Counted from the stretch's first letter, positions 7,527 through 17,889 are shown. The stretch: 64,000 bases of DNA from Mesorhizobium sp. YC-39 (GCF_025753795.1 NZ_JAOWPS010000001.1:1-64000), one strand, 5' to 3'. Program-made: numbers and translations. The notes: generated by a model not told the origin, from the sequence alone.

Positions 7527-9080
7527 TCAGCGGCCCGGCGCGAAGGGTTCGAAACCGTCAGGAACCACGAACGGGCCTTGCCTGTCGAGGTAGCGAAGAA
7601 GCCGCCAGTCGCGAAAGCTCCAGGCGCGCCAGTTTTCCTGAGCAGTGCGGTAGCGGGCTTTGTCCGATTTATGCACGGCAATGAGTGCGCGGTAAGCGGG
7701 CTCGCCGACAGCAATCGTCTTGCTCTGTCGCTCGATGAAGCGATCGAATGCCGGCAGCGCGGCAGGGCCGAGTGAATGCAGATACCCGACATCGAGTGAA
7801 ATGCCCTTACCGGTCATTTCGAGGGAATGGTCGACATTGTAGTTGGCGATCAGCGCGGCGAAATTGATGAAAGAGCAGCCATAGAGCGTCGCTGAAAGCG
7901 TCAGAAGATTGGCGGAAGAGAGCCATTCATTGGGTTTTTCCAGCGCGATGCGGGCGATGATGAGGGCAAGGCCCGCCGCCACCAGCCCCATCCAGACGAA
8001 GGCGGCGACACGCCAGTAGGTCAGCGCATAGATGCCGATATAGAGGTCGAGCCGCAGGATCGACGAGACGACCAGCGCGATGTTCTGCGCCACCCAGGCA
8101 TAGACCAGGGTGCGGATCAGCGGATCGCCCGATGTGGCGCTGCCGGGTCGCAGCGCCGCCAGCACGAAGCCGGCGGCAAGCAGCGCCGTGACGATCAATG
8201 GATAGGCGCCGCGATGCGCATAGGCGGCATAGGTCAGGCCATCGGGCAGTGCCGCGCCGCCCCAGAGATAGGCGGCGTCGAGCGCGGTCTGCACCGCAAA
8301 CAGCATGTTGAAGACGATGAGCGCGCGCAAAATGGCGGCCTTGCCGAAGACGATGTCCTCGATCGTGGTGGCGGTTTTTGCCGGCGGCGGCGCCTTGGCG
8401 GTCACGGCCGCCGCCAGACGCGGAATGCGCCGGAGAACTCGCGGCAGGCGCGGCCGCAAAAAGGCCCAGACACCGGCAAGCACGACCAGCCAGAAGATCA
8501 GCCGCGGCAGCTGGATGAGCTTGAGCAGGGCGAAGAGATCGATCAGCGAAAACCAGTATTCGATGACCGGATTGGCGGCGCCGAACAGCGCGAGGAACAC
8601 CATGCCAAGCACCAGCGGCATGATCCAGACGGCGATTGCCGCGAAGCGTATGCGGCGCTGGCCAAGCCACCGCACCGCCATGCGCCAGCGCAAGAAGTCA
8701 TGGACGAACCGAAAGGGCGCGATGAGCACGAAGGCCAGAAGCTGACCGGCAATGCGGGCAAGGTTATGCCGCAGCCGCCCGGTCAGCGAAAGCGCAAAGA
8801 TGGCCAGGGCCGCAAGCCCGATCGAGACGGACAGGGGGCTGGCATTCTCGACCATCGGCAGCAACGCGACCAGCAAGACGGTGGGCTTGAGCCAGAGCCT
8901 GGCATCGCCGAAGGCGGAGGGATGCACGGCCACGACCGCACCGGCAATCAGGATGGCGAACAGGAAGAAATTGATGCCGGCGGGCTGGCCGTAGAAGAGG
9001 AAATCCGCCAGTGCCGCAAGCAGGATGGCGACGCCGAAGCGGCTGCAATAGCTCGGCGCGCCCGGAAGGTAGGATGTCAT
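7527..9080 (-). CDS. DUF4173 polytopic membrane protein
   Basis: This 517-aa integral membrane protein has roughly 10-12 hydrophobic segments spread from residue 10 to about 440. The central block ALPDGLTYAAYAHRGAYPLI is characteristic of the DUF4173 family, whose function is not established. The C-terminal 90 residues are soluble (IERQSKTIAVGEPAYRALI onward). The ATG at 9080 is chosen because the frame upstream is low-complexity and lies in a repeat. It is the first gene of an operon with a response regulator and kinase, so it may be a membrane partner or sensory accessory of that system (inference). Confidence 0.88.
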   Translation of the reverse strand: MTSYLPGAPSYCSRFGVAILLAALADFLFYGQPAGINFFLFAILIAGAVVAVHPSAFGDARLWLKPTVLLVALLPMVENASPLSVSIGLAALAIFALSLTGRLRHNLARIAGQLLAFVLIAPFRFVHDFLRWRMAVRWLGQRRIRFAAIAVWIMPLVLGMVFLALFGAANPVIEYWFSLIDLFALLKLIQLPRLIFWLVVLAGVWAFLRPRLPRVLRRIPRLAAAVTAKAPPPAKTATTIEDIVFGKAAILRALIVFNMLFAVQTALDAAYLWGGAALPDGLTYAAYAHRGAYPLIVTALLAAGFVLAALRPGSATSGDPLIRTLVYAWVAQNIALVVSSILRLDLYIGIYALTYWRVAAFVWMGLVAAGLALIIARIALEKPNEWLSSANLLTLSATLYGCSFINFAALIANYNVDHSLEMTGKGISLDVGYLHSLGPAALPAFDRFIERQSKTIAVGEPAYRALIAVHKSDKARYRTAQENWRAWSFRDWRLLRYLDRQGPFVVPDGFEPFAPGR

Positions 9081-9352
9081 GACCAGGCTTTCGTGATGGC
9101 CCGGCCGGGATATCTCGGCGCGGACCTCTGGATGAAAGGGAGCAGGGTGGCGACAGGGCGCGTCCCAGGTGGGTCGGTGAGCCACCAGCCTTCGTTTCGG
9201 AGCCGATACGGCAGGTGCCAGCGGGGATTTTTTTGCTCTTGCATGCCCGCCTCTTTCGCGTGCCGGCAAGGACGCGGCGGGGCGGACTGGAGGAGATTTC
9301 CTGCAATGACGTGCAGTTTTCGTGCAGGAGCGCTGCCTTCGCAGGACCTGGA

Positions 9353-9556
9353 TTCCTCGCCCCACGAAGTGGGAGAGGTGGCCTGGCGAAGCCGGGACGG
9401 AGGGAGGCCTTCGCGGCGTCTCGTTGTCTCAGTAGTTCCTGATAGGCTTCAGTCTCGCGCCCTATCCCTCACCGGGTTTGGCTTCACGAGTGTCGTCCCC
9501 CTCTCCGACCCGGCTTCGCCGGGCCACCTCTCCCCCGCTTTCGCGGGGGCGAGGAA
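9353..9556. repeat. Palindromic element, family E
   Basis: The arms are TTCCTCGCCCC-type at the left and GGGGGCGAGGAA at the right, with inner complementary modules (GGTGGCCTGGCGAAGCCGGG versus CCCGGCTTCGCCGGGCCACC). This roughly 200-bp, ORF-free palindromic element accounts for most of the 540-bp gap between the divergent DUF4173 gene and the CitE-like gene. The remaining 9081-9352 shows no clear feature beyond whatever promoter serves DUF4173. Confidence 0.8.
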
Positions 9557-9622
9557 CCAAGAACGCAAGCCCGATTTCCCTGCATGCTTGCCTCGGCCCG
9601 CTTCAGGCGGCATAGATCGGAC

Positions 9623-10501
9623 ATGACGCAAACCTATCGCCCGCGCCGCTCTGTGCTCTACATCCCGGCCTCGAACGACAAGGCGCTGGCCAAGCTGCCG
9701 TCGCTGGCCTGCGATGCCGTCATCATCGATCTCGAGGATGCCGTCGCCCCGGCCGACAAGATCGCCGCGCGGGAAAAACTTGCCGGCATCTTCGCCGACC
9801 GCCCCGACCGGCGTTGCGAGATGGTCATACGCGTCAATGCGCTGTCCAGCGAATGGGGCGCCGACGATTTGCTGGCCGCGGCGAAATGTGAGCCCGACGG
9901 CATCCTTCTGCCCAAGGTCGGCACGCCGCGCGACATTCTGGAGGCCGGCGATGTCCTCGACGACAATTTTGTCCCGGACGAAGTAAAACTCTGGGCGATG
10001 ATCGAGACGCCCAAGGCGCTGCTCAACATCGGCGCCATTGCTGAACTCGGCCGCGATCCGGCCTCGCGGCTTGACTGTTTCGTTCCCGGAACGAACGATC
10101 TGGTGAAGGAAACCGGCATTCTCGCCACGCCGGACCGGCGCTATCTCGTGCCGTGGCTGATGCAGATGGTGCTGGCCGCGCGTGCCGGCGGCCTCGATAT
10201 CCTCGACGGCGTCTTCAACGATTTTCGCGATGCCGATGCCTTGGCGCGCGAATGCGCGGAAGCGGCCGCCATGGGCTTTGACGGCAAGTCGCTGATCCAC
10301 CCCGCCCAGATCGAGGCCGCGAACCGGGCCTTTGCGCCGTCCGCCGAGGCGGTGGCCGAGGCGCGCGCGGTCAAGGACGCCTTTTCGCGGACCGAAAATG
10401 CCGGCAAGGGCGTGATTGCGCTGAATGGCAAAATGGTCGAGCGGCTGCATCTGGCGCAGGCCGAAAAACTGCTGGCGAAGGCGGCCGCCGTCGGCGCATG
10501 A
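9623..10501 (+). CDS. HpcH/HpaI aldolase / CitE-like CoA ester lyase
   Basis: This 292-aa TIM-barrel enzyme of the CitE/malyl-CoA lyase superfamily shows the conserved RRSVLYIPASNDKALAKL start, the acidic motif DAVIIDLEDAV, the Arg in MVIRVN, the Mg-ligand segment WAMIETPKALLN, and the C-terminal GFDGKSLIHPAQIE. Members cleave 3-hydroxyacyl-CoA or malyl-CoA thioesters; the exact substrate is uncertain because no dedicated CoA transferase or hydratase lies nearby. ATG 9623 is chosen because it is followed at once by the conserved start. Confidence 0.9.
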   Translation: MTQTYRPRRSVLYIPASNDKALAKLPSLACDAVIIDLEDAVAPADKIAAREKLAGIFADRPDRRCEMVIRVNALSSEWGADDLLAAAKCEPDGILLPKVGTPRDILEAGDVLDDNFVPDEVKLWAMIETPKALLNIGAIAELGRDPASRLDCFVPGTNDLVKETGILATPDRRYLVPWLMQMVLAARAGGLDILDGVFNDFRDADALARECAEAAAMGFDGKSLIHPAQIEAANRAFAPSAEAVAEARAVKDAFSRTENAGKGVIALNGKMVERLHLAQAEKLLAKAAAVGA

Positions 10502-10546
10502 TGCGCGCTCGACGGATGCGACTTCAATTCACGACAGGGTCGAAAA

Positions 10547-10753
10547 ATGAAACTCTACCGCTTTCTCAGCGCTCCGGACGATACCACCTTCTGCCACAAG
10601 GTGACGGCGGCACTGAACAAGGGCTGGCACCTGTTCGGATCGCCGACCTATGCCTATGACAAGAGGACCAAGACCATGCGCTGCGGCCAGGCCATAGTGA
10701 AGGATGTCGAGGGCCAGGAATACGGGCCGGACACCAAGCTCAGCGATTGGTGA
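10547..10753 (+). CDS. DUF1737 domain protein
   Basis: The 68-aa small cytosolic protein has the DUF1737 pattern (KLYRFLSAPDDTTFCHKV, then LNKGWHLFGSPTY and a C-terminal GQAIVKDVEGQEY). Its function is unknown. It begins 45 bp after the CitE-like gene and may share its transcript. A family A palindromic element follows immediately. Confidence 0.85.
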   Translation: MKLYRFLSAPDDTTFCHKVTAALNKGWHLFGSPTYAYDKRTKTMRCGQAIVKDVEGQEYGPDTKLSDW

Positions 10754-10776
10754 CATCATGTCGTTGAGTGCTCGTC

Positions 10777-11039
10777 CTTCGTCATCCTAGGGCGGAGCGA
10801 ACGCGAAGCGGAGCGCAGACCCTAGGATCCATGCCGTTACCTTTGTCGAAGAGCACGGCGGATCAGGATTAGTGCGATCGTACCGACCGATCGGGATGGC
10901 CGTTTGCCCGTTTACCCCCGGAACCGGATGGGTGAGCGTTCGTTTCTGCACCGCCAGAGCACTGCACCAGCGTCACGGCATGGATCCTGGGGTCTGCGCC
11001 GCGTCGCTTCGCTCCTTGCTCCGCCCCAGGATGACGAAG
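10777..11039. repeat. Long palindromic element, family A, copy 2
   Basis: The arms match copy 1 (CTTCGTCATCCTAGGGCG at the left, its complement with one change at the right), with a variable core of about 140 bp. The core shares TTCTGCACCGC with copy 1. It fills the convergent gap between the DUF1737 gene and the metalloprotease gene. Confidence 0.9.
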
Positions 11040-11046
11040 CGTGGGG

Positions 11047-11469
11047 TTACTCCGCCGACTCCTCGATCTTCTCCATATCATCGTCCGACAGGCCGAAATG
11101 GTGGCCGATTTCGTGGATCAGCACATGGGTGACGATGTCGCCCAGCGTCTCCTCGTTCTCGGCCCAGTAGTCGAGGATGGCGCGGCGGTAGAGCGTGACG
11201 CGGTTCGGCCCCTCGCCGGTCTGCGGATTCCAGCGCTCGGCGATGCCGCGCCCCTCGAACAGGCCGAGCAAGTCGAACGGCGTTTCCAGCGACAGATCGT
11301 CCATGATCTCGTCGGTCGGGAATTCGGCGATCTGGATGACGATCTCGCCGGTCAGCTTGCGGAAATCCTCCGGCAGATGGGCATAGGCCTCCAGCGCCAG
11401 GAACTCGATTTCCTCCATCGACGGCGAAAGCTCGGCGTGCCAGGTGCGGGTCTTGTAGATGCGGGCCAT
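11047..11469 (-). CDS. Small zincin-like metallopeptidase
   Basis: The 140-aa protein has the extended zinc motif HVLIHEIGHHFGLSDDDMEK (HExGHHFGxxD type) near its C-terminus, characteristic of the minimal 'MMP-like' zincin family. The N-terminal half contains conserved acidic stretches (PEDFRKLTGEIVIQIAEFP, LGLFEG). It is probably a cytoplasmic peptidase; substrates are unknown. The ATG at 11469 is preferred to one 21 bp upstream because family similarity begins with MARIYKTRTW. Confidence 0.88.
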   Translation of the reverse strand: MARIYKTRTWHAELSPSMEEIEFLALEAYAHLPEDFRKLTGEIVIQIAEFPTDEIMDDLSLETPFDLLGLFEGRGIAERWNPQTGEGPNRVTLYRRAILDYWAENEETLGDIVTHVLIHEIGHHFGLSDDDMEKIEESAE

Positions 11470-11612
11470 GCTTTGTCCTTTCCCGGCCATATAGGCTTTC
11501 GCGCCGGGGGAGGCAAATGAGCGGGGCAGGGGCGCCGGATGCGTGCGGGCCGGACAGGAATAAATTCCCCATGACTCCGCTTGACTCTTCCGCCCCCCTC
11601 TGGAATCAATAG

Positions 11613-11627
11613 GAACATAACAGGAAC
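11613..11627 (+). promoter_or_regulatory. LexA (SOS) box
   Basis: The sequence GAAC-ATAACAG-GAAC matches the alphaproteobacterial LexA operator (direct repeat GTTC-N7-GTTC read on the other strand). It is 25 bp ahead of imuA, with a TTGACT at 11581-11586 as a possible -35, so it overlaps the promoter and should make the mutagenesis cassette DNA-damage inducible. Confidence 0.88.
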
Positions 11628-11651
11628 AATTGTGAGTGGAAGCTGACCGTC

Positions 11652-12707
11652 ATGGCGATGACCGCCGTGGCGCGGGAGACTGTTTTTGCCCTGCGCCGCC
11701 AGATCGCGAAGATCGAGGGAACGCTGTCCGAGCGCCTGCAGGCGCCGGTCGGCGAGCGGCCGGGCGCGCGCGCTGACAACGATGTCGGCTCCGGGATCAC
11801 GCCGGAGATCGATGTCACCATCGTCCGGCGCGGTCTCGCCGTGGCGCCGCCCGATGCCTTTCTGCGCACCGGCGCCGCGCCTCTCGATGCCGCGCTCAGT
11901 GGCGGCCTGCCGAAAGCGGCGCTAACCGAGATCCATGGCGCTGAAACCCGTGGCGCCGGGGCCGTTGCCGGCTTCACCCTCGCGCTTGTCAGTCTGATCC
12001 TGAAGCGAGAGCCGCGCTTGCCGGTCCTGTGGATCGGCACATCGGAGATTTTTCGCGAGGCTGGCTTTCCCTATGCCAGGGGGCTTCACACCTCCTTCGG
12101 CATCGAACCGGGAGAATTGCTGTTTTCCGAGGCGCCGCGGCTTGTCGATGCGCTGTGGGTCGCGGAGGAGGCTGCAAGAATGACGGCGCTCACCGCCGTC
12201 ATCCTCGAAATCCGTGGCAGTCCGCAGCGGCTGGACCTCACCGCGACACGGCGCCTGCACGCCCGCGCGCAGAGTGCCGGCCGGCCGCTGTTCCTGCTGC
12301 GCCAGGCCGGCGAGGCCGAGCCGACCGCCGCGCCCGTCCGGCTCATCGTATCGGCGGCTTCTTCCGCAAGCCGCGCCACGATCGCCGGGCCGCTCGCCGG
12401 CTCGATCGGCCGGCCCGCCTTCACCGTCAGCATCGGCAAGAGCCGCACCGCTCTGCCTGGCCAATTCTCACTGGAGTGGAACCCCGATGAACATGTTTTC
12501 GAGGAAAGAAGGGCCGGGGAACACCGGACAAAGAATCCTGTCCCTGTGGTTCCCGCATCTCGCCGCCGAAAGGATCCTGCGCCAGCGTCTGGGGCGGTCG
12601 TGGCGTTCCCGGCCGTCGCATCACCTGCCGCCATCTCACCCACCGCTCGTGATCAGCCATCGCGACCGCAACGCCCAGCGCATATCGGCCCTCGACGAGC
12701 GGGCTGA
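11652..12707 (+). CDS. imuA: ImuA, SOS mutagenesis accessory protein
   Basis: The 351-aa product is RecA/SulA-like. It matches ImuA, the first gene of the imuA-imuB-dnaE2 cassette needed for error-prone translesion synthesis in bacteria lacking umuDC. Visible family features are RTGAAPLDAALSGGLPKAAL near residue 80, the core LPVLWIGTSEIFREAGFPYA, and VILEIRGSPQRLDLTATRRL. The last 73 codons overlap the start of imuB in another frame by 221 bp and read as Pro/Arg/Ala-rich low-complexity sequence, so the functional part probably ends near residue 280 (LEWNPDEH). The LexA box lies 25 bp upstream. Confidence 0.9.
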   Translation: MAMTAVARETVFALRRQIAKIEGTLSERLQAPVGERPGARADNDVGSGITPEIDVTIVRRGLAVAPPDAFLRTGAAPLDAALSGGLPKAALTEIHGAETRGAGAVAGFTLALVSLILKREPRLPVLWIGTSEIFREAGFPYARGLHTSFGIEPGELLFSEAPRLVDALWVAEEAARMTALTAVILEIRGSPQRLDLTATRRLHARAQSAGRPLFLLRQAGEAEPTAAPVRLIVSAASSASRATIAGPLAGSIGRPAFTVSIGKSRTALPGQFSLEWNPDEHVFEERRAGEHRTKNPVPVVPASRRRKDPAPASGAVVAFPAVASPAAISPTARDQPSRPQRPAHIGPRRAG

Positions 12708-14136
12708 GGCGCTTCACCTGAAGCGCGGCATGGGCATTGCCGACGCGCGCGCCATGCATCCCTCGATCGACGTCGTCGAGGCCGATCCGGAGGCCGACCG
12801 CCGCCTGCTCGAAGGCCTTGCCGACTGGTGCGACCGCTACACCCCGCTGGTGGCGCTCGACGGGATCGATGGCCTATTCCTCGACGTCACCGGCTGTACC
12901 CATCTGTTCGGCGGCGAACGCGCGATGCTGGACGACATCCTGGCGCGCTTTTTCCATCAGGGTTTTGACGTCCGCGCCGCCCTTGCCGCCACGCCCGGTG
13001 CGGCCTGGGCGGCGGCGCGGTTTGCCGGTGACCGCATCGTTGAGAATGGCGAGGAGGAGGCGCTTCTTTCCCCCTTGCCGCTGGCGGCGCTGCGCATCGA
13101 GCCCGACATCCGCGCCAGCCTGGAAAGCGTCGGCCTGCGCACGGCGGGCGCCGTCATGGCGGCACCGCGCGCGCCGCTTGCCCGCCGCTTCGGCGCAACC
13201 CTGCTTTTGCGCCTCGACCAGGCGCTCGGCCGTCTCGACGAGGCCGTCTCGCCGCGCCTGCCGGTGGCACCGCTTTCGGTCGAACGCCACCTCGCCGAAC
13301 CAATCATGCTGACCGACGACATAGAGCGGCTGGTGAGGCTGCTGGCGACGACGCTGAAGGCCGATCTGGAACGCCGCGGCGAGGGCGCGAGAAGGCTGGC
13401 GCTGCTGCTTTTCCGCGTCGACGGCGCCGTCAGCCGCATCGCTGTCGGCACCTCGCGTCCCCTGCGCGAACCGCTGATGATCCAGAAATTGTTTCACGAA
13501 AGGCTGGCCGCGCTCGAACAGGATATCGATGCCGGCTATGGCTTCGACCTCGTGCGTCTCTCGGTGCTGACGGCGGCTGCCTTCGACATGCAGCAGGCGG
13601 ATCTGACCGGCGAGACGGACGATTGCGACGCCGATATCGCGCTGTTCGCCGACCGCATCCGCGCCCGCCTCGGCGACGGCGCGGTCCTGCGGCCGGTCAT
13701 TGTCGAGAGCCATTTGCCGGAGCGTGCCGTCGCCACCGTCCCTTTTTCGGAAGTTCCGGAGAGGAGCTCGCCACCGAGGAAGTCGGGCAGAAATCCGCCC
13801 ATGACGATCTACCCGCCGACCACGATCTACCCGCCGGAACGCCCGATCCGGCTGTTCCGTTCGCCCGAACCGATCGAGGTGCCGGCCACCGAAATGCCCG
13901 AGGGACCGCCGATGAATTTTCGCTGGCGGCGCGCGCTCTACCGCGTCGCACGCGCCGAAGGGCCTGAACGCATCGCGCCGGAATGGTGGCGGGGGCAGTG
14001 CGGCGAAGATGCGCCGACCCGCGATTATTTCCGTATCGAGGACAGCGACGGTCGCCGCTACTGGCTCTACCGCCAAGGCCTCTACGGCGCATCGCAAACC
14101 TCGCCGCGCTGGTTCATGCATGGGGTTTTCGCATGA
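12487..14136 (+). CDS. imuB: ImuB, Y-family-polymerase-like mutagenesis protein
   Basis: This 549-aa DinB/UmuC-like protein has the Y-family fold but is of the ImuB type, believed to act as a non-catalytic hub linking DnaE2, ImuA and the beta clamp. Conserved stretches are [20 protein letters not shown] at the N-terminus, [40 protein letters not shown] and the C-terminal [20 protein letters not shown]. The ATG at 12487 gives a short lead into the conserved start but overlaps imuA by 221 bp. The stop overlaps the dnaE2 start (ATGA), so the two are translationally coupled. Confidence 0.92.
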   Translation: MNMFSRKEGPGNTGQRILSLWFPHLAAERILRQRLGRSWRSRPSHHLPPSHPPLVISHRDRNAQRISALDERAEALHLKRGMGIADARAMHPSIDVVEADPEADRRLLEGLADWCDRYTPLVALDGIDGLFLDVTGCTHLFGGERAMLDDILARFFHQGFDVRAALAATPGAAWAAARFAGDRIVENGEEEALLSPLPLAALRIEPDIRASLESVGLRTAGAVMAAPRAPLARRFGATLLLRLDQALGRLDEAVSPRLPVAPLSVERHLAEPIMLTDDIERLVRLLATTLKADLERRGEGARRLALLLFRVDGAVSRIAVGTSRPLREPLMIQKLFHERLAALEQDIDAGYGFDLVRLSVLTAAAFDMQQADLTGETDDCDADIALFADRIRARLGDGAVLRPVIVESHLPERAVATVPFSEVPERSSPPRKSGRNPPMTIYPPTTIYPPERPIRLFRSPEPIEVPATEMPEGPPMNFRWRRALYRVARAEGPERIAPEWWRGQCGEDAPTRDYFRIEDSDGRRYWLYRQGLYGASQTSPRWFMHGVFA

Positions 14137-17100
14137 ACGCGCTGACCATCGTTCCCTATGCCGAATTCGGCATCCAGTCGAATTTCTCCTTCCTGCGCGG
14201 TGCCTCCAAGCCGGAGGAACTGGTGGTCGCGGCCAAGTTCCTCGGCTTCTCCTCGATCGGGCTGGCCGACCGCAACACGGTGGCCGGCGTCGTGCGCGCC
14301 TGGCAACAGGCCAAGGTGGAGAAGCTTCCTTATCATCCGGGCTGCCGCCTGGTTTTTTGCGACGGTACGCCGGATATTCTCGCCTATCCGCAGGACCGCA
14401 AGGGCTGGGGTCATCTCTGCCGCATGCTGACGCAAGCCAATCTGCGCGACGAGAACGAGAAGGGCGCGACCCTTTTGAGGCGAAGCGACCTTCTCGAATG
14501 GGGCGATCTGCTGTCGCTCGCTGTCCTGCCTGAATTGACGGCAGGCGCTGGCGATAGTCTCGATTTGCTTAGCCAGCTTAAGGATCGCTTTGGCAGGAAC
14601 CTGCGGCTTGCCGTTGCGCCGGATTATCGCGGCAATGACCGCTTCCGCATCGAGCAGGCGGCGGCGATGGCAGAGGTGTCAGGCATTCCGCTGATGGCGA
14701 CCAACGATATCCTCTACCACACCGCCGAGCGACGGTCGCTGCAGGACGTGCTGACGGCGATCCGCCTCAATGTGCCCGTCGGCGAGGTCGGGCTGGAGCT
14801 GGCGGCCAATGCCGAGCGTCACCTGAAGCCGCCAGTCGAGATGGCCCGCCTTTTCCGCCGCCATCCGCAGGCGCTGGCGGAAACGCTGCGCTTTGCCGGC
14901 GAGCTGACCTTCTCGCTCAGCGACCTCCAATACAACTACCCCGACGAGCCGACGGAATCGGGCCTCGGGCCACAGGCCGAGCTCGAACGATTGGCCAGGG
15001 AGGGGGCCGCCACGCGCTATCCGGCGGGCGTCCCCGCTTCCGTAACGCAGCGCATCGAGGAAGAGCTCGCCTTGATCGAGCGCCTGAACTATGCCCGCTA
15101 TTTCCTGACCGTCTACGACATCGTCAAATTCGCCCGCAGCCAAGACATTCTCTGCCAGGGGCGCGGCTCCGCCGCCAATTCGATCGTCTGCTTCTGCATC
15201 GGCATCACCGAAGTCGGGCCCGACAGGATCGACACGCTGTTCGAACGTTTCATTTCCGAGGAAAGAAACGAGCCGCCCGACATCGACGTCGACTTCGAGC
15301 ATGAGCGGCGCGAGGAGGTGATCCAGTACATCTATTCGAAATACAGCGCCAAGCGCACTGCGCTGGCCGCCGCCGTCATCAGCTATCGCGGCCGCTCGGC
15401 GTTGCGCGAAGTGGCCAAGGCGATGGGCCTGTCCGAGGATGTCCGCAGCGCGCTGTCCAGCTCGATCTGGGGCTGGTCGACCTCGGAGCTCGGCGAGAAG
15501 GAGGCCCACGCCGGCGGCATCGACCGCACCAATCCACTGGCAAGGCAGGTGATCGAACGCGCCAACGAGATCATGGGCTTTCCCCGGCATCTGTCCCAGC
15601 ATGTCGGCGGCTTCGTCATCACCAGGGACCGGCTCGACGAGATCGTGCCCATCGTCAAGACCGCGATGGACGAGCGCAAGATGGTCGAGTGGGACAAGGA
15701 CGATCTCGACGCGGTGAAGATCCTTAAGGTCGACGTGCTGGCGCTCGGCATGCTGACCTGCCTGAAGCGCGCCTTCTCCCTTCTGCACAGCCATTACGAT
15801 GTCCGGGATGAATATGACCGTCCGCTCGGGCTGGCGACGCTGCCGGAAAGGGACGAAAGGGTCTACGACATGATCTGTCGCGCCGACACGCTGGGCGTCT
15901 TCCAGATCGAATCGCGCGCCCAGATGTCGATGCTGCCGCGGCTCAGGCCGCGCACCTTCTACGATCTCGTCATCGAGGTGGCGATCGTGCGGCCGGGCCC
16001 GATCCAGGGCGACATGGTGCATCCCTATCTGCGCCGCCGGCAAGGCAAGGAGAAACCCGAATACCCCAAGCCGGAACTGGAAAAGATCCTCGGCAAGACG
16101 CTGGGCGTTCCGCTGTTCCAGGAGCAGGCGATGAAGATCGCCATCGTCGCCGGCGGCTTCCGGCCGGGCGAGGCCGATGAATTGCGCCGCGCCATGGCCA
16201 CCTTCAAGCGCACCGGCACCATCGGCAATTACCGCCAGCGCATGATCGACGGCATGGTCGGCAGGGGTTACGAAAAGGACTTCGCCGAGCGCTGCTTCAA
16301 GCAGATCGAAGGTTTTGGCGAATATGGCTTTCCCGAAAGCCACGCCGCCTCCTTCGCTTTGCTCGTCTATGCCTCCTGCTGGTTCAAGACCTTCTATCCT
16401 GACGTGTTCTGCGCCGCGATCCTGAATTCGCAGCCGATGGGGTTTTACCAGCCGGCGCAGCTTGTCCGCGATGCGCGCGACCATGGCGTCGACATCCGCG
16501 AGGCCGACGTCAATTTCTCCGGCTGGGACTGCGCCCTGGAGGCATCGGCCTTCGATCCTGGCCGCATTCTCGCGCGCCACGCCGGGATGCGCGGCGTGAT
16601 CGAGACAAATCATGCCGTGCGGCTGGGTTTCCGTCAGATCAAGGGGCTTTCGAAAGACCGCATGGAGGCTTTTGTCCAAAGGCGCGGTTCAGGCTACGAG
16701 AGTGTCAGGGATGTCTGGCTGCGCTCGGGCCTCGACGTCGACGAGATCGAAAAACTGGCGCAAGCAGATGCCTTCCGCTCGATCGGCCTCGACCGTCGCG
16801 CAGCCCTTTGGGCGGTCCGCGCGCTTGACGGCAAGAGTGCCGCCGAGATGCTGCCGCTGTTCGACCAGAAGGATATCCGCCTGCGCGATCTCGAGCCCGA
16901 GACGAAGCTGCCGAAAATGCCGCTCGGCGAGCATGTCATCCACGACTACCGTTCGCTCGGCCTGTCGCTGAAAGCCCATCCGGTCGCCTTTCTGCGTGAG
17001 CGGCTGGACCGCTCCGGGGTCACGCCGAATGCGCGCCTCCCTTCGGTGCGCGATGGCAGGCGGGTCTCCGTCGCCGGCCTCGTGCTCGTGCGCCAGCGCC

Positions 17101-17417
17101 CGGGCAAAGGCAATGCGATTTTCCTGACGCTGGAAGACGAGCAGGCGGTCGCCAACGTCATTTTCTGGGAACGGACCTTTGCCCGCTACCGGCCCATTGT
17201 CATGGGAGCAAGGTTCGTCCGCGTCACTGGCAAATTGCAGTCGGAATCGGACGTCATCCATATCGTCGCCGAAAAGATCGAGGACCTGACGCCCTGGCTG
17301 GCAACGCTACTGGAGGAGAAGTCCGACGCACCTGTCGTGCAAAACGACCGGCAGAATATCGCAACGCTGTCGGGGAAGGCGGAAAGGGTCATGCCCAGGG
17401 GGCGCAATTTTCAATAG
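14133..17417 (+). CDS. dnaE2: Error-prone DNA polymerase III alpha subunit
   Basis: This 1094-aa C-family polymerase is of DnaE2 size and order: PHP domain (about 1-280, [15 protein letters not shown]), palm with acidic catalytic motif [16 protein letters not shown] (about residue 380), fingers including [19 protein letters not shown] and [18 protein letters not shown], and a C-terminal OB domain ([20 protein letters not shown]). It performs mutagenic translesion synthesis under SOS control with ImuA and ImuB. It is distinguished from replicative DnaE by length and by its cassette context. Confidence 0.96.
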   Translation: MNALTIVPYAEFGIQSNFSFLRGASKPEELVVAAKFLGFSSIGLADRNTVAGVVRAWQQAKVEKLPYHPGCRLVFCDGTPDILAYPQDRKGWGHLCRMLTQANLRDENEKGATLLRRSDLLEWGDLLSLAVLPELTAGAGDSLDLLSQLKDRFGRNLRLAVAPDYRGNDRFRIEQAAAMAEVSGIPLMATNDILYHTAERRSLQDVLTAIRLNVPVGEVGLELAANAERHLKPPVEMARLFRRHPQALAETLRFAGELTFSLSDLQYNYPDEPTESGLGPQAELERLAREGAATRYPAGVPASVTQRIEEELALIERLNYARYFLTVYDIVKFARSQDILCQGRGSAANSIVCFCIGITEVGPDRIDTLFERFISEERNEPPDIDVDFEHERREEVIQYIYSKYSAKRTALAAAVISYRGRSALREVAKAMGLSEDVRSALSSSIWGWSTSELGEKEAHAGGIDRTNPLARQVIERANEIMGFPRHLSQHVGGFVITRDRLDEIVPIVKTAMDERKMVEWDKDDLDAVKILKVDVLALGMLTCLKRAFSLLHSHYDVRDEYDRPLGLATLPERDERVYDMICRADTLGVFQIESRAQMSMLPRLRPRTFYDLVIEVAIVRPGPIQGDMVHPYLRRRQGKEKPEYPKPELEKILGKTLGVPLFQEQAMKIAIVAGGFRPGEADELRRAMATFKRTGTIGNYRQRMIDGMVGRGYEKDFAERCFKQIEGFGEYGFPESHAASFALLVYASCWFKTFYPDVFCAAILNSQPMGFYQPAQLVRDARDHGVDIREADVNFSGWDCALEASAFDPGRILARHAGMRGVIETNHAVRLGFRQIKGLSKDRMEAFVQRRGSGYESVRDVWLRSGLDVDEIEKLAQADAFRSIGLDRRAALWAVRALDGKSAAEMLPLFDQKDIRLRDLEPETKLPKMPLGEHVIHDYRSLGLSLKAHPVAFLRERLDRSGVTPNARLPSVRDGRRVSVAGLVLVRQRPGKGNAIFLTLEDEQAVANVIFWERTFARYRPIVMGARFVRVTGKLQSESDVIHIVAEKIEDLTPWLATLLEEKSDAPVVQNDRQNIATLSGKAERVMPRGRNFQ

Positions 17418-17428
17418 GATATGGAGAC

Positions 17429-17610
17429 GTAGCGATCCTTCACACCCCCTCTGTCCTACCGGACATCTCCCCCGCAAGGGGGGAGATTGGCAGCTTCGCT
17501 GGCCGCGCTCCTTCTCTAACGTCGGAGATTGGCGAAAGCAGAATGGACAGCCAATCTCCCCCCTTGCGGGGGAGATGCCTGGCAAGGCAGAGGGGGGTGC
17601 TGTCCCACCG
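17429..17610. repeat. Palindromic element, family D, copy 1
   Basis: The left part (GTAGCGATCCTTC, then CCCCCTCTGTCCTACCGGAC) is complemented at the right by CTGGCAAGGCAGAGGGGGG and TGTCCC, with inner ATCTCCCCC...GGGGGGAGAT hairpins. It is nearly collinear with the copy at 51685-51867 and related to 55705-55890. It fills the gap after dnaE2 and is the only structure seen there. Confidence 0.85.
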
Positions 17611-17640
17611 GCATCAGGGGTTCTGTACCGCCGCGACGCT

Positions 17641-17889
17641 TCAAGCAGGCCCCCCCAGGCGCGGCGGAGGCGGCGACAGCACATCCTCGGCCGAGATCGA
17701 GCGCGCTTCCGAAGGCAGCATGATCGGGATGCCGTCGCGCACCGGATAGGCAAGCTTTGCCACCCTCGAGATCAGTTCGCCACGTTCCGGATCCCAGGCC
17801 AGCGGCCCCTTGGTCAGCGGACAGGCCAGCAATTCCAGCAGTTTGGGATCGACATCGATCTTCTTGCCGTCACGCCCGTCCGCCGCCAT
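17641..17889 (-). CDS. Trm112-like (UPF0434) small protein
   Basis: The 82-aa product matches the Trm112p-like family: [20 protein letters not shown], then [20 protein letters not shown]. In other organisms the fold activates methyltransferases; the role in bacteria is unclear. Only one Cys of the zinc-knuckle pattern remains, as is common in alphaproteobacteria. It is 84 bp behind the LON-domain gene on the same strand and probably co-transcribed with it. Confidence 0.88.
   Translation of the reverse strand: MAADGRDGKKIDVDPKLLELLACPLTKGPLAWDPERGELISRVAKLAYPVRDGIPIMLPSEARSISAEDVLSPPPPRLGGPA

Noticed and set aside
14679..16679. 666-codon open frame on the minus strand opposite dnaE2
   Set aside because: It lies entirely within a certain gene; high GC with G/C third positions leaves long antisense frames open. 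The peptide is low-complexity and His/Arg/Asp-rich without any family motif.
14133..17417. Replicative dnaE
   Set aside because: Shorter than replicative DnaE, in a LexA-controlled cassette with imuA and imuB, and with DnaE2-type sequence.
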